From positions 192,392,501-192,456,500 of the forward strand of contig NC_092334.1 in assembly GCF_046630445.1 (NCBI RefSeq): 64,000 nucleotides of DNA. Direction: 5' to 3'. The notes beneath the pieces are model-generated. The model ran no database searches and was not told the origin of the DNA. It worked only from the letters and a program-made list of their open reading frames with translations. Positions within the stretch are counted from its first letter, which is position 1; the number at the start of each line of letters is the position of its first letter. The position numbers and the translations under genes were made by a program. This document shows, in pieces, positions 24,081 to 35,450 of this stretch. The DNA comes from Rutidosis leptorrhynchoides. Its lineage: Eukaryota; Streptophyta; Magnoliopsida; Asterales; Asteraceae.

Positions 24081-27000
24081 GAGCCGGAAACTCAAACGAG
24101 GGATGCTCCTATAAAGCTTTCATGGGGTGCAAACCTCACACTTTTGATGGAACCGGGGGACCGGTCGTGCTCACCCGATGGTTTGAGCAAACGGAAGCCG
24201 TCTTTAGCATAAGCGGTTGTCGGGACCAAGACAAGGTCAAATACTCCACTCACACTTTCTCGGGAATTGCTCTAACATGGTGGAACACCTATGTTCAATC
24301 GGTGGGTACCGATGAAGCTCATGCCCTCTCTTGGGCCGATCTAAAGGAAAAGATGATTGTTGAATATTTTCCGCGCGAAGAAACCCGAAAGCTTGAGGAA
24401 GAACTAAGAGCTTTGAAAGCGGTCGGAAACGATCTTAAAGCTTATAATCAACGCTTCGCCAAACTATCCTTGATGTGTCCTAATCTTGTTAACCCCGAAT
24501 CTCAAAGGATTGAGCTCTACATGCTCGGTCTTCCAAAAAGCATCAAACAAGGGGTGATGTCATCCAAACCCACTACTCATCAAGCCGCTATGAACATGGC
24601 TCGCCAACTAATTGAAACGATTGACGAAATCGTAGTTCCGGAACCTAAGGCCGAGGATAAATCGGGCGGCAACAAAAGAAAATGGGAAGCTCCCCAATCA
24701 AGCAACAACAACTTTGCCAAGAAATCTTTCACTTCCGACGGCAAGAAGGGTTATGCCGGGAATCTACCTCTTTGCAACAAATGCAACAAACATCACTTTG
24801 GTGAATGTGGCAAGTTAATTTGCCACCGGTGCCAAGGAGTTGGTCATAAGGCCAACGATTGTAAAAGTGCCACTCCCGTTGCTCGAAAGTGGCCCAATGC
24901 ACCAAAGACGGGCACTTGTTACGAATGTGGTCAAACGGGTCATTATAGAAATGCATGCCCGAAAAGGAAAGATAACACCAATACGCGCGGCCGAGCTTTC
25001 AACATAAACACCGAGGAAGCCCGGGATGACACTGAACTAGTCATGGGTACGTTTCTTCTCAACAATTCTTATGTCTCTTGCTTATTCGATTCGGGTGCCG
25101 ATAAATGCTTTGTATCCAAGACTTTGGCTCATTCTTTTAGCACTCCACCTCTTCCATTAGATACCACTTATACCATTGAAGTGGCTAACGGGAAACTATT
25201 AAGTGCCGACACATATTACCGGGGGTGTACGATAAACATTTTGGGTAAGGAATTTGAAATTGATTTGATACCCATGGAACTAGGAAGCTTTGATGTAATA
25301 ATCGGTATGAATTGGTTAGTCAAAACGAAATCTCACATTCTTTGTGATCTTAACGCAATCCGAATTCCTATCGAGAATGGTGAACCTTTGATTGTTTATG
25401 GCGATAAGAGTTGCACCAGACTCAACCTCGTTTCGTGCCTTAAAGTTAGAAAACTGCTCCGTAAGGGTTGTTTTGCGATCCTTGCCCACGTTAAGAAAGT
25501 CGAGTCCGATGAGAAGCACATCGATGATGTGCCAATTGTTAGTAACTATTTCGATGTATTTCCTGACGAATTGCCGGGTCTTCCGCCTCATCGACCGGTT
25601 GAATTCCAAATCGATCTTATTCCGGGAGCCGCACCCGTAGCACGTGCACCATATAGACTCGCTCCATCTGAAATGCAAGAATTGCAAAGTCAAATCCAAG
25701 AACTACTTGATCGAGGTTTTATCCAACCTAGCCATTCACCTTGGGGCGCTCCGATTTTGTTTGTTAAAAAGAAAGACGGATCCCTACGAATGTGCATTGA
25801 TTATCGTGAACTAAATAAATTGACGGTTAAGAACCGATATCCTCTTCCTCGCATCGATGACCTCTTTGATCAACTACAAGGGTCTTGTGTATATTCGAAA
25901 ATCGATCTCCGCTCGGGTTATCATCAATTGAGGGTTAAGGGGGAAGATGTCTCCAAAACCGCTTTCCGGACTCGTTACGGTAGTTATGAATTCCTTGTCA
26001 TGCCATTTGGTCTCACTAACGCACCGGCGGTGTTCATGGATCTTATGAACCGCGTGTGCAAACCGTATCTCGATAAATTCGTTATTGTGTTCATCGATGA
26101 TATATTGATCTATTCTAAAAATGAAGAAGAGCACGAACAACATCTCCGACTTGTGCTTGAACTTTTAAGACAAGAACAACTCTATGCCAAATTCTCCAAG
26201 TGTGAATTTTGGTTAAAGGAAGTTCAATTTCTTGGTCATGTTGTAAGTGACCAAGGTATTAAAGTCGATCCAACGAAAATCGAAGCCATTAGCAAATGGG
26301 AGACTCCTACTACTCCTACTCACATTCGTCAATTTTTGGGTCTCGCCGGGTACTATCGTAGATTCATCGAAAATTTCTCTTTGGTTGCACGTCCTCTAAC
26401 CGCATTGACTCACAAGGGAAATAAATTCATTTGGGCGACCGAACATGAATCCGCATTCCAAATCTTGAAAACGAAGCTAACCACCGCTCCTATCTTGTCA
26501 CTTCCCGAAGGCAATGATGACTTTGTTGTATATTACGATGCCTCAAAACATGGTTTTGGGTGTGTATTGATGCAACGAACGAAAGTCATTGCTTATGCTT
26601 CTCGACAACTCAAAATTCATGAACGAAACTATACGACACATGATCTCGAACTCGGAGCCGTTGTCTTTGCACTTAAAATGTGGAGACACTATCTTTATGG
26701 AACCAAGAGTACTATCTTCACCGATCACAAAAGCCTTCAACACATTTTCGATCAAAAGCAACTAAACATGAGACAACGAAGGTGGATTGAAACCTTAAAC
26801 GATTACGATTGCGAGCTTCGTTACCATCCCGGGAAGGCAAATGTAGTAGCCGATGCCTTAAGTCGAAAAGAAAGAGCGGTGCCTCTCCGTGTCCGAGCTT
26901 TAAACATCACCATTCACACCAACCTTAATAGCCAAATTCGGGTAGCCCAAGATGAGGCTCTCAAGGATGAAAACATCTCTCTCGAACACTTGAACGTCCT

Positions 27001-28402
27001 CACCTCTCGATTCGAAGTTAAAGAAACCGGACTCCGATATTTCGCCGGAAGAATTTGGGTGCCTAGTTATGGGGATCTACGAAGCCTTATTTTAGATGAA
27101 GCCCATAAGTCACGATACTCGATTCACCCCGGTGCCAATAAGATGTACCACGACCTTAAACAGCTATATTGGTGGCCGAACATCAAAAGGGACGTAGCTA
27201 CTTATGTTTCCAAGTGTTTGACATGTTCCAAAGTCAAAGCCGAACACCAAAGACCGTCCGGACTACTTCGACAACCCGAGATCCCGCAATGGAAGTGGGA
27301 AAGGATAACGATGGATTTTATCACCAAACTACCAAAAACGACGGGCGGTTATGATACCATTTGGGTTATTGTTGACCGTCTCACCAAATCCGCACACTTC
27401 CTTGCCATGAAAGAAACGGACAAAATGGAGAAACTTGCACAACTTTACATTAAGGAGATCGTAGCCCGACACGGTGTACCTTTATCGATTATCTCCGACC
27501 GAGATGGCCGTTTCGTTTCTAGATTTTGGCGTACTTTGCAAGAAGCGTTGGGAACGCATTTAGACATGAGCACCGCATATCATCCTCAAACCGATGGACA
27601 AAGCGAACGTACAATTCAAACCTTAGAAGACATGTTATGAGCTTGCGTGGTTGATTTCGGAAAAGCTTGGGACAAGCACTTACCTCTCGCCGAGTTCTCT
27701 TATAACAATAGTTATCACGCGAGTATTAAAGCCGCACCTTTTGAAGCGCTATATGGCCGCAAATGTCGTTCACCTCTTTGTTGGGCCGAGGTAGGCGACG
27801 TGCAAATCACCGGACCCGAACTCATTCACGAAACCACCGAGAAAATCGTTCAAATCCGAGATAGGCTTAGGACGGCCCGAAGTCGTCAAAAGAGCTATAC
27901 CGACAAACGACGCAACGATATTGAATTTCAAGTCGGTGACCGAGTAATGTTAAAAGTCGCACCTTGGAAGGGTGTAATCCGTTTTGGGAAACGCGGGAAG
28001 CTAAATCCGCGATATATTGGTCCTTTCGAAATCTTGGAGCGTATTGGAACCGTTGCTTATCGTTTAGATCTTCCGCCTCAATTGAACTCCGTTCATCCTA
28101 CCTTCCATGTATCTAACTTGAAAAAGTGTCTTGCCGAACCCGATATCGTCATCCCTCTCGAAGAACTTACTATTGATGACAAACTTCATTTTGTGGAGGA
28201 ACCGGTTGAAATTGTGGACACCTCCGTCAAGACATTGAAACAAAGCCGAATCCCGATTGTCAAGGTTCGTTGGGATGCCAAAAGAGGACCCGAGTTTACT
28301 TGGGAAAGACAAGATCAAATGCAAAGGAAGTATCCTCATCTATTCGTGAATTCGGAAACGCAAGATCTCGAGGAAGAAACAGCGACTACTACGCCTACTT
28401 AA
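23933..28402 (+). pseudogene. Tekay-like gag-pol polyprotein with one internal nonsense codon
   Basis: The start is taken at [10 protein letters not shown] (ATG 23933), the usual gag start; an ATG at 23906 adds nine residues. Visible parts: Asn run from (AAC/AAT)n (residues about 34-52), retrotransposon gag domain (about 80-200), zinc knuckles [14 protein letters not shown] and [14 protein letters not shown] (about 296-342) plus an upstream [12 protein letters not shown], aspartic protease FDSGADKCF (about 385), reverse transcriptase with FIDD (about 720), RNase H (DAS about 868, ADALSR), integrase with HHCC zinc finger and D,D,E core ([21 protein letters not shown]). TGA at 27638-27640 (about codon 1236) stops translation just after the integrase core. 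The same frame continues to 28402 through the integrase C-terminus and chromodomain-like end. The minus-strand relative at 55.4 kb has Arg at this place, so CGA to TGA is likely. Otherwise intact. Confidence 0.92.
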
Positions 28403-28437
28403 ATTTCGGGACGAAATTTCTTTTAAGGAGTAGGTAA
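28403..28437 (+). other. Polypurine tract region of Tekay-like element
   Basis: CGGGACGAAATTTCTTTTAAGGAGTAGGTAA precedes the 3' LTR (key part GGACGAAATTTC, then AAGGAGTAGG). The same GGGACGAAATTTC block precedes the 3' LTRs at 41243 and (minus strand) 61051, and a variant, GGGACGAAGTTTTC, precedes the one at 55356. Confidence 0.8.
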
Positions 28438-29482
28438 TGTAACATCCCACCTTTTTCCGTTTTCTTTTCCGTTATACTAATTTAAACTCCGTTATATGTT
28501 TATAACATCTCCCGTTAATACGCGTTTTAAAATATTCCGTTTAGGTATTTTCCGCACCCGACTACAAACTCGAGGGACTAAAATTGACACGGGGCAAACT
28601 AGTTGACTAGGTCACCTAGTCTACCCCAATTACCACCATTCAACCATCTCTCACTCTCTCTCTCTTTCTCTCTAGCAAGAACACACCCAATTTCCAAATT
28701 CATTCAATCATCATCTAAATTCGATCTAGGAGGCTTACAACAAAATAAACTACATATTTGGAATCCTCTCTTCATCCTCTTCAATTTGATACCAACTTCA
28801 TCTCATTTGGGTAACTTTCTAAAATCACTAATTTTATGTGTTCTTGAGATTTTTGAGTTATAAAGTTGTTAATTAGTGTCTATGGCTCATTGTGATGTCG
28901 TGTAAGTAATTTGTATGCTCGATTTGTTGTTTTTGGTGTAACTAGTTCATTATGAAAATTACTTGCTAAATCCTTGATTTTGGATGATCAAAGGTTATTA
29001 GATTGTTAATGTGCATGTTTTAAAAGTGTTACTAGTATCATTAGCTTCATTTGGATGTAAAGATTGATCTAAGAAACCTCTTAAACTTGATTATGAAATT
29101 TGGTGATTTTTGGTTAGGGTTTCATGAACTAGGAATGGATTTTTGATGCATTAAATGACATGAAATGTTAATTGTAAGTGTTAGGTTGTGTTGTATGCTT
29201 AATTACCTTCGAAACGGCATATTGTTCATGTAAATTGGCTATCGAATCATTAAATGGCGTTTATGACTTGTATGCATTGAATGAGGAGCATTGATTGCGG
29301 TTTTTGGTTGTTGTAAATGAAAGTTTGATTGATAAAAAGTGCATAGTTGCGTTCCTTGTCAAAATACCTTTCCGGTGATATAAAATGCATGCCTTGAATG
29401 TTTGCGGTTTGTAAATTGTGTTGGGTTGAGTTTTGATTCGTGCACTTAGGAGTTTCAGCAACCAGGGCCTGGAAACACCTCA

Positions 29483-29605
29483 GGACGCCGTCCAGATACC
29501 CAGGACGACGTCCCACTTTTCTAACCTAGACGCCGTCTAGGAATTGGGGACGCCGTCCCACTCTTTTAATCGAGACGCCGTCTAGCCATTTGGGACGCCG
29601 TCCCA
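29483..29605 (+). promoter_or_regulatory. Array of six phased GACGNCGTC palindromes (3' LTR)
   Basis: Exact copy of the array at 22188-22310, with the same alternating 20/25-bp spacing. Confidence 0.75.
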
Positions 29606-30463
29606 TTTGGCTAAAACTGGCTGTTTGCTTTGGTCATTTGACATGAAAATGTTTGCTATGCTACGGACCTCCGATTAACATGAAACTTGGCCAACATGCT
29701 CATATATGATTATATAACTTAGAAAAATTGTCGGATATCCAACCCGACCCCGTTGACTTTTCTGTTGACTTTGACCCGACCAAGTTGACTTTTAATCAAA
29801 CTTAACCAAATAATTGTGCAATCGTTCTAACATGTTTTTATACTTGTACCTTGCATGAAACATGACAATCTGATTCACATGCTATTAGGATCGAGTCTTA
29901 ACGAGCCATAGGACTAATTGAACATCTTTGACCTATCGTGTTTACCGTTATTGATACGACCTATTTGTTTAGGTCAAGACTAGCACTATCCTTCACACAC
30001 GTTATTTTGTGAAGTACTTTTCGTACGTGCACTCAAGGTGAGATCATAGTCCCACTTTTACTCTTTTTGAACTTACATTTGGGATGAGAAAACATAAACA
30101 TTTCTTTTACTAAGTGAACACAAGTACAGGAAAACAAACATTCTACATACGAGTTTAGAACAAAATCCTCAATTCGATTATCATTAGTTACACTTGCCGG
30201 GTGTAAGCGAGAACTTATGTTGTATGGATCCATATGGGTTTGACAAACCCTCATTCAAACGGTTCGCTACCGTTTACGAATGAAATATATTTTCGAGAAA
30301 CAGTGTATGTTCTAGCACTAAGTGATGGGGTTCAATGGAAGGAAATGTTAAGCATTGATAATTGGGTGCTCGTGAAACAAACTTTTGGAATGTATTACTA
30401 TTATTTCATTGATGCAAATCTTGTGGTTCACTTGTACTTACTTACTTAAACCTATGATTTCAC

Positions 30464-30477
30464 CAACGTTTTCGTTG
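30464..30477 (+). other. Conserved LTR stem-loop (CAACG/CGTTG), 3' LTR
   Basis: Same stem-loop as at 23169-23182. Confidence 0.65.
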
Positions 30478-30804
30478 ACAGATTTCTATGTTTTTCTCAG
30501 GTCCTTGAACGATACATGATACATGCTTCCGCTCATTATTTGATACTTGCATTGGATGTCGAGTATATGTGCATTTCATGGAGCGTCTTTTGACTTTACT
30601 TTAAACCGTGTCGCCTAGATTTCATTCGTATTATAACGTTGTAACTTAACTATTGGTTGAACAATTCTTGTAAACTTTGGGAACAATCTTTATTTTGAAA
30701 TGAAGGCGACATATTTTGGTCAAACTTTGTCTGAAAGACTTATGACCACGTAACGGGACCTAAGTAGACGGCGCCGTCAAACATGATTTGGTCGGCTCGC
30801 TACA

Positions 30805-31785
30805 CTCCCTCCGTTCGAAGAGGCAATTTGTGCAATGGATGGAAAGATACTTCAGGGGAAAAGATTATGGATGAGATTTGCCAAATTTGAAAAAGGGTCA
30901 TCTCGGAATAAAGAAAGAAGGAGTTATCCATCGCACTTTGGTCAATTGAAAAGAGAAGAGCACGAGTATAGGTCAAGAAGGAAAGAATTCTACCAAAAGA
31001 GTGACAACAACAATGTCATTCAATTACAAATGAGAGAGATCAGTGATGGTATGGACATCACGGTATTAATCATTGATAAGGTGGAATTTTCTAAAGCTAA
31101 ACTCGCTGAATGGATTGTTAGTCGCAACGCTTTGATTGAAAAATGTGTTCTCTGGGGAAAATACGGTGCTGTGGTCAGAGGTGCTAACAAAGAGAGTTAA
31201 CGTAACATTTTTCATGGGCTAACACAGTCTTATAGCGGTGGAGATTTTCTACATGTTAGTCCAATGAAAGATAAACGTGAAAAATTCTCAAGGGCCACTC
31301 GCATTGAGGTTTCAGGGATCCTGGTGGACTATGGTTGTATGGAGAACGTATCGCCAGTGGTGCAAAACCTGGGCAAAATTTTGTACATCTCCAAATTGTC
31401 TTACGATCTTACACAAGTTGCATCTCTATTTGTGTTTAAGGAGGTTTTTAATGCCAACAAGATCGATATAGAACTTAGCACTGAATTTAAAGGTAAACAA
31501 CAAGAAACATTATGGTTACATGAAGTGGGTGATGAGTTTAATCCCAGGGCACATGTTGAAGCAAATGATAACGAGGATTTCATTGAAGAAATCAATGGTG
31601 TGGTCAGGGATAATCTCAAAGGGAAAAAAGAAATCACTAAGACAAATGTCAATGAAGATCTAGTTATAGAAGATGAAGGCGTTCATGGGTTAGAATCGCC
31701 GGATAATACCCCGGTGCTAGAAAATATACCACCACTAGAAAACGAACCTTAAACCCCAATCAGTTCGAATGGTGAAGCATACATT
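30805..31785 (+). pseudogene. LINE ORF1 remnant with RNA-binding (RRM-like) start, fragment 1
   Basis: From PFEEAICAMDGKILQGKRLWMRFAKF (landmarks AMDGK and LWMRFAKF) this reads like the second half of an RRM, the usual start of ORF1 in plant L1-type LINEs. It continues through a basic region and an acidic, Glu/Asn-rich region (HVEANDNEDFIEEIN, ENIPPLENEP). Stops at 31198-31200 and 31750-31752 break the frame. The N-terminal half of the RRM is missing; the Tekay-like element and a solo LTR lie immediately upstream. The sequence resumes at 33660 after a solo LTR. Confidence 0.6.
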
Positions 31786-31790
31786 AGGTA

Positions 31791-33654
31791 TGATAGGACC
31801 GAAACAGACAGTTTTATTCGTGCGGTGTCATTGGGCCGCAAGACTTCAGGATCAACTTAATCAGGAGGGAGAACAGTGGTTTATTATTTATATTTTACGG
31901 GGCCTAAATTTACTTTAACTTTCTAAGATAGAAGGTGTAAGTTAACCTAGGGGCGTACTTTTAAATGGTTTAACGAATTGAAGATCAAGTGGATAATTAT
32001 CTTTAGTTAAATTACCTAGATAAAGGATAGTAGTTGGTTTTAAGCTAATAGTCCTAATTGCGGAAAATTAAAGAAAGTGAAAGGATATCCGGAGTATGTA
32101 GATCAGGGAAATGTTGACCAAGATATCAGTTTGGGCTAGGGAAAGGTAATTATGTTTATGTTGAACCTAAGATTAGAATAGTGTAGATCTGGTTGGATGA
32201 GCCAATTACACAGACCTACTTATCCTTAGACTCTCAGAGTTCTCATTGAGTAGTGAAAAGTATGTTACTTGGTTGTATAATTGAAAGGTAACTATACCTC
32301 GGAGGTTATCCTCGGTAAAGCACTAGGTTTATCAGTGAGTTGAGTTCTAATCCTAACCCTCGTTATCAGTTTAGTTAACTGAATAATAACGTGCCATGTT
32401 GATTGAACACTAATCACAAACAAAAGGAGTCCGTCGGGTTAAGTTGACAAAACCTTAAATGAAAACTAACAACCATTTCATCATACTAACGAGATCAAAC
32501 GAATCCAAACATTATACAGCATTACAGATGATATACTGAAAGTAAAGTATATAGAAACCTAATAGATACCTAAACAGTTAATATGACTTAATCCTAGGGC
32601 AACAATCAAACAAGAACATGCAATAGGTTTGGGTCATATAGTCAAGGCACTAACTAGATCTTAACATCTCCTAAGAGGTCTCTTCAGAATAGTCAACAGG
32701 CATACTAGGTCATTCATGTCTCAATTCCTAAGTTCCGTGTCCTAAAAGCGCATTAGATGCGTCTCGGGAACTCCGACCATACCGAGTTCATAGAATTTTC
32801 AGATACAGTATAACCAGGGGTATTAATCCTGTGAAGTAGCTAAGTTCATATAGGTGGATAAGTCTTGACCACAACCTAGGTTGGTCAATCCTTAAGATGC
32901 TAGCATACAAATCTATTGGAATCACAAGTTCAGCACAACAACGATAACCATACTAATTTAACATAACTACGCTAACCCAAACTTCTATCATGGAAACATA
33001 CAGATTAATTAAGCTAACATGGTAATATCAGAACGCATTATTAAACATAAATGGTAACAATACATGTTTAATTAAAAAGACAAGCGTTTCGGATAAAAAC
33101 CTGAAAAGGCTGAAGAAATCTGCCCGAGATCGCAGGGACTCGCCGGGATGTCCTCCGGAAAATAAAAGCTAAGCTAGCTACTACTAAAAACTAACTAAAA
33201 AGCTTGAAAATATAAATTGAAGTACAAATTGAGTGTGTGTAAAAATGAATGGAAGAGGCCCCTTAAATAGGCAAAGATTCAGCTGCCATACGGCTGGCAA
33301 GCCGTATGGCATGCCGTTTTTACAGGCCTTTTGCTTTGGCCAGCCGTTTTGCAAGGCCGTTTGCCCAGGCCGTATGTCAGGCCGATTTTCATAATAGCAG
33401 GCCATATGGCCTGCCCTGGGCAGCTTGTTTCCTGGATCGTAACTTGATTTCCTTGGTCGTAACTTGTCTTTCACCGTTTTCGCTCTAGATTCTTCATTTT
33501 TGCTCCGTTTTACTTGATTCTTTTTGCATCGCCTTTGTAATTACTTAATATACAAAATTAACCGAAAAAGCGATTATTTTGGCTACAAAATTTGGAACTT
33601 TATGGATTTAGGGCTCAATATCGGGGTAAAAACGTGACTTTTTGGCCGATATCA
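31791..33654 (-). mobile_element. Solo LTR (1864 bp) with 5-bp target duplication aggta
   Basis: Bounded by TGATAGGACC at 31791 and GGCCGATATCA at 33654, a TGAT/ATCA terminal inverted repeat. aggta stands on both sides (31786-31790 and 33655-33659). No internal coding part. Orientation is inferred as minus from a TATA-like TATTTAAG (33263-33269 region) that follows a palindrome cluster on that strand, then a probable transcript leader. Family unclear; the TGAT/ATCA ends resemble the Athila-like LTR at 3997. Confidence 0.85.
33263..33423 (-). promoter_or_regulatory. Palindrome cluster upstream of TATA-like box in solo LTR
   Basis: TGCCATACGGCT (33284-33295) and AGCCGTATGGCA (33300-33311) are perfect 12-bp inverted arms around GGCA. 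GCAGGCCATATGGCCTGC (33397-33414) is a perfect 18-bp palindrome, and CTGCCCTGGGCAG (33411-33423) overlaps it. Between them are GGCCTT, GGCCAGCCGTTTTG, GGCCGTTTG and GGCCGTATG units. In minus sense the cluster ends 15 bp upstream of CTATTTAAGGGG. Confidence 0.65.
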
Positions 33655-33659
33655 AGGTA

Positions 33660-34629
33660 CTATTGAAATTTCGATTTAGTAGATCTTCAAACGGGCAATT
33701 TGGTTGATCAGTCGGTTAAAAGCATACGTTCCAATCCCAATCTAAACCTTGATGTTTTTGAAAATATAAAGGAACAGTGCTAAAAAAGAAGGCGGATTAT
33801 GTACCAACTTTAGATAAAGAGAAACGATATTTTGAGAAAACTATACCCAATAGTCTTAAAGTCAACTTGGAAAAGTCCTTTTCTATGATTGATGGGGTTA
33901 ACCCTACTTCTGATGTTCCAGTTCCAGGCCCCATAAATGCAACTAATTGTTCCGCTATAGCAAACAGGCTCAACACTAATGTTACTAATAGGCTAGATCA
34001 CGAAAGCTGTAAGCCCATAGATAAGAGAATAGGTAATAAGAGTCCTCTTATTGATGTTGAGTTACCAGACGTCCATAGTTTCATTCATGTTGCAAGGTAC
34101 ACACATGATAAACAAGATTTACATCAATGCCCCACTTTAGATTGTAGATCATATGGTGCTTTTTATAAAAAGAATTCTCAAAAAACAAAAGCTTTGACAA
34201 AAAAAGGATATGTTTTAACCCCACATCGGACCCCTTATAAAGGCAATAAAAGAAATAGAGAAAGGGCCAAAGAGATTTCTGACGAGGTGGTGGCGGGTTC
34301 TATCGTGTGTTCCGATGAAGAATTCAAAGCAGAGACTTACGGTCAGGAGGTACAATCTACAGAAATTGCAAAAAAAGCCAATAAAAGTAAGTGGAAAAAT
34401 ACTAAATCCTATGAAAAATCTTAAGGAAAAGGAGGTTTTCGGGAAGTTTCTTGAAGGCATGTTCGATAGTAGCAAAAGCCCCAATAAACACAAACCATGA
34501 AGATTGTTACGTGAACACTAGGGGACTCGGGAATAAAGATAAGGGGAGAAGAGTGGGGAATTTGATTACTAAATTACAAATTCAATTCGTTGCAATACAA
34601 GAAACTATGGTAGATGTTGTGTCCCAAGT
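33660..34629 (+). pseudogene. LINE remnant, fragment 2: ORF1 end, linker and start of endonuclease
   Basis: Open frame 33777-34424 (Ser/Asn/Lys-rich, contains CPTLDCRSYGAF) is the probable ORF1 C-terminal part or inter-ORF linker. From about 34500 the frame reads NTRGLGNKDKGRRVGNL...FVAIQET, the typical first motif (N-RGLG, and QET with its catalytic Glu) of the L1-type AP endonuclease at the start of ORF2. It stops at 34629, where an LTR element is inserted, and continues at 44084. Confidence 0.65.
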
Positions 34630-35098
34630 TGTGACGACCCGGAAATTTCTGAACAAATTTAAACTTTATCTTTATATCATTAGATAAATATTTCAAACAT
34701 ATATATTACGTACAAATTTACAATTCTAAATAAAAATATATATATATTTTAACTTAGTCATAAAACGTTTTGATTTAAACTAATATTATTAAATATGCTT
34801 TGATAAATAATGAGGCGTTGATTTAAAGAAGCAAATGACCAAAACACTCAAATGAATAAGTTACATTTCAATTAGTATAATTATTGGTGATATAAGTCTA
34901 AATATTGATAAAGGTACGTGTCGCGAAATGCAAAGTACAAGTTTTCTAAGCGTACGAAAGGGCGTTCGAAAAACCGGAACCGGTACTTAAGTCGAGGGTC
35001 AACGTACTACACATCGGTGTAAAAATTACAAATCAACTATGCACGAGAATATAATATAATATTTAATTAATTCTAAAGATTAAATATATTATATATTA

Positions 35099-35172
<74 letters not shown>

Positions 35173-35208
35173 GCAGAATAAGATCAAAAGAAGATGTTGT
35201 AAAGTTCT

Positions 35209-35258
35209 CCCATGCGATCGCATGGGAAATGCATGGAGAAGCCATGCGATCGCATGGC
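35209..35258 (+). promoter_or_regulatory. Palindrome pair CATGCGATCGCATG, 5' LTR
   Basis: CCCATGCGATCGCATGGG (35209-35226) and GCCATGCGATCGCATGGC (35241-35258) are two perfect 18-bp palindromes 14 bp apart. They lie 20 bp upstream of CTATTAAA, which is CTATAAAA in the 3' LTR. Confidence 0.75.
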
Positions 35259-35364
35259 CAACAAAGTCAGGAAATGTGCTATTAAACTCGATCGATTTTA
35301 GTTCACTTCTTTCACAAATTCAATCTCTCTCAATCTCTGCTCTATCTACTTACATATTAATATA

Positions 35365-35370
35365 TTATTA

Positions 35371-35447
<77 letters not shown>
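35365..35447 (+). repeat. (TTA)n microsatellite, 5' LTR
   Basis: About 25 ATT units downstream of the TATA position; the 3' LTR copy (42028-42160) is about 40 units long. Confidence 0.9.

Positions 35448-35450
<3 letters not shown>

Larger units (their letters stand above)
21143..30804 (+). mobile_element. Complete Tekay-like Ty3/gypsy retrotransposon, 9662 bp
   Basis: Both LTRs are 2367 bp (21143-23509 and 28438-30804). The target duplication is ctccc at 21138-21142 and 30805-30809. A PBS follows the 5' LTR, a polypurine tract precedes the 3' LTR, and one long gag-pol frame lies between. The domain order PR-RT-RH-IN with a chromodomain-like C-terminus ([17 protein letters not shown]) points to chromoviruses of the Tekay type. 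By eye I found only three substitutions between the LTRs. Removing it restores a LINE sequence on the right. Confidence 0.95.
28438..30804 (+). mobile_element. 3' LTR of Tekay-like element
   Basis: 2367 bp, the same length as the 5' LTR. Differences seen: ACATATTT versus ACAGATTT near 30481, GTCTTAAAG versus GTCTGAAAG near 30733, and GTCGGGTCG versus GTCGGCTCG near 30796. Confidence 0.95.

Noticed and set aside
30798..30815. CTCCCTCCG looks like a Stowaway MITE end
   Set aside because: It is the Tekay target duplication plus the LINE reading frame; no opposite inverted repeat is found.
33184..33488. Open frames on both strands near 33.3 kb
   Set aside because: They run over the GGCC palindrome cluster of a solo LTR and have no protein features.
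35222..35449. Poly-tyrosine frame, and poly-leucine frame at 41884-42162
   Set aside because: Products of the (TTA)n microsatellites of the two LTRs.
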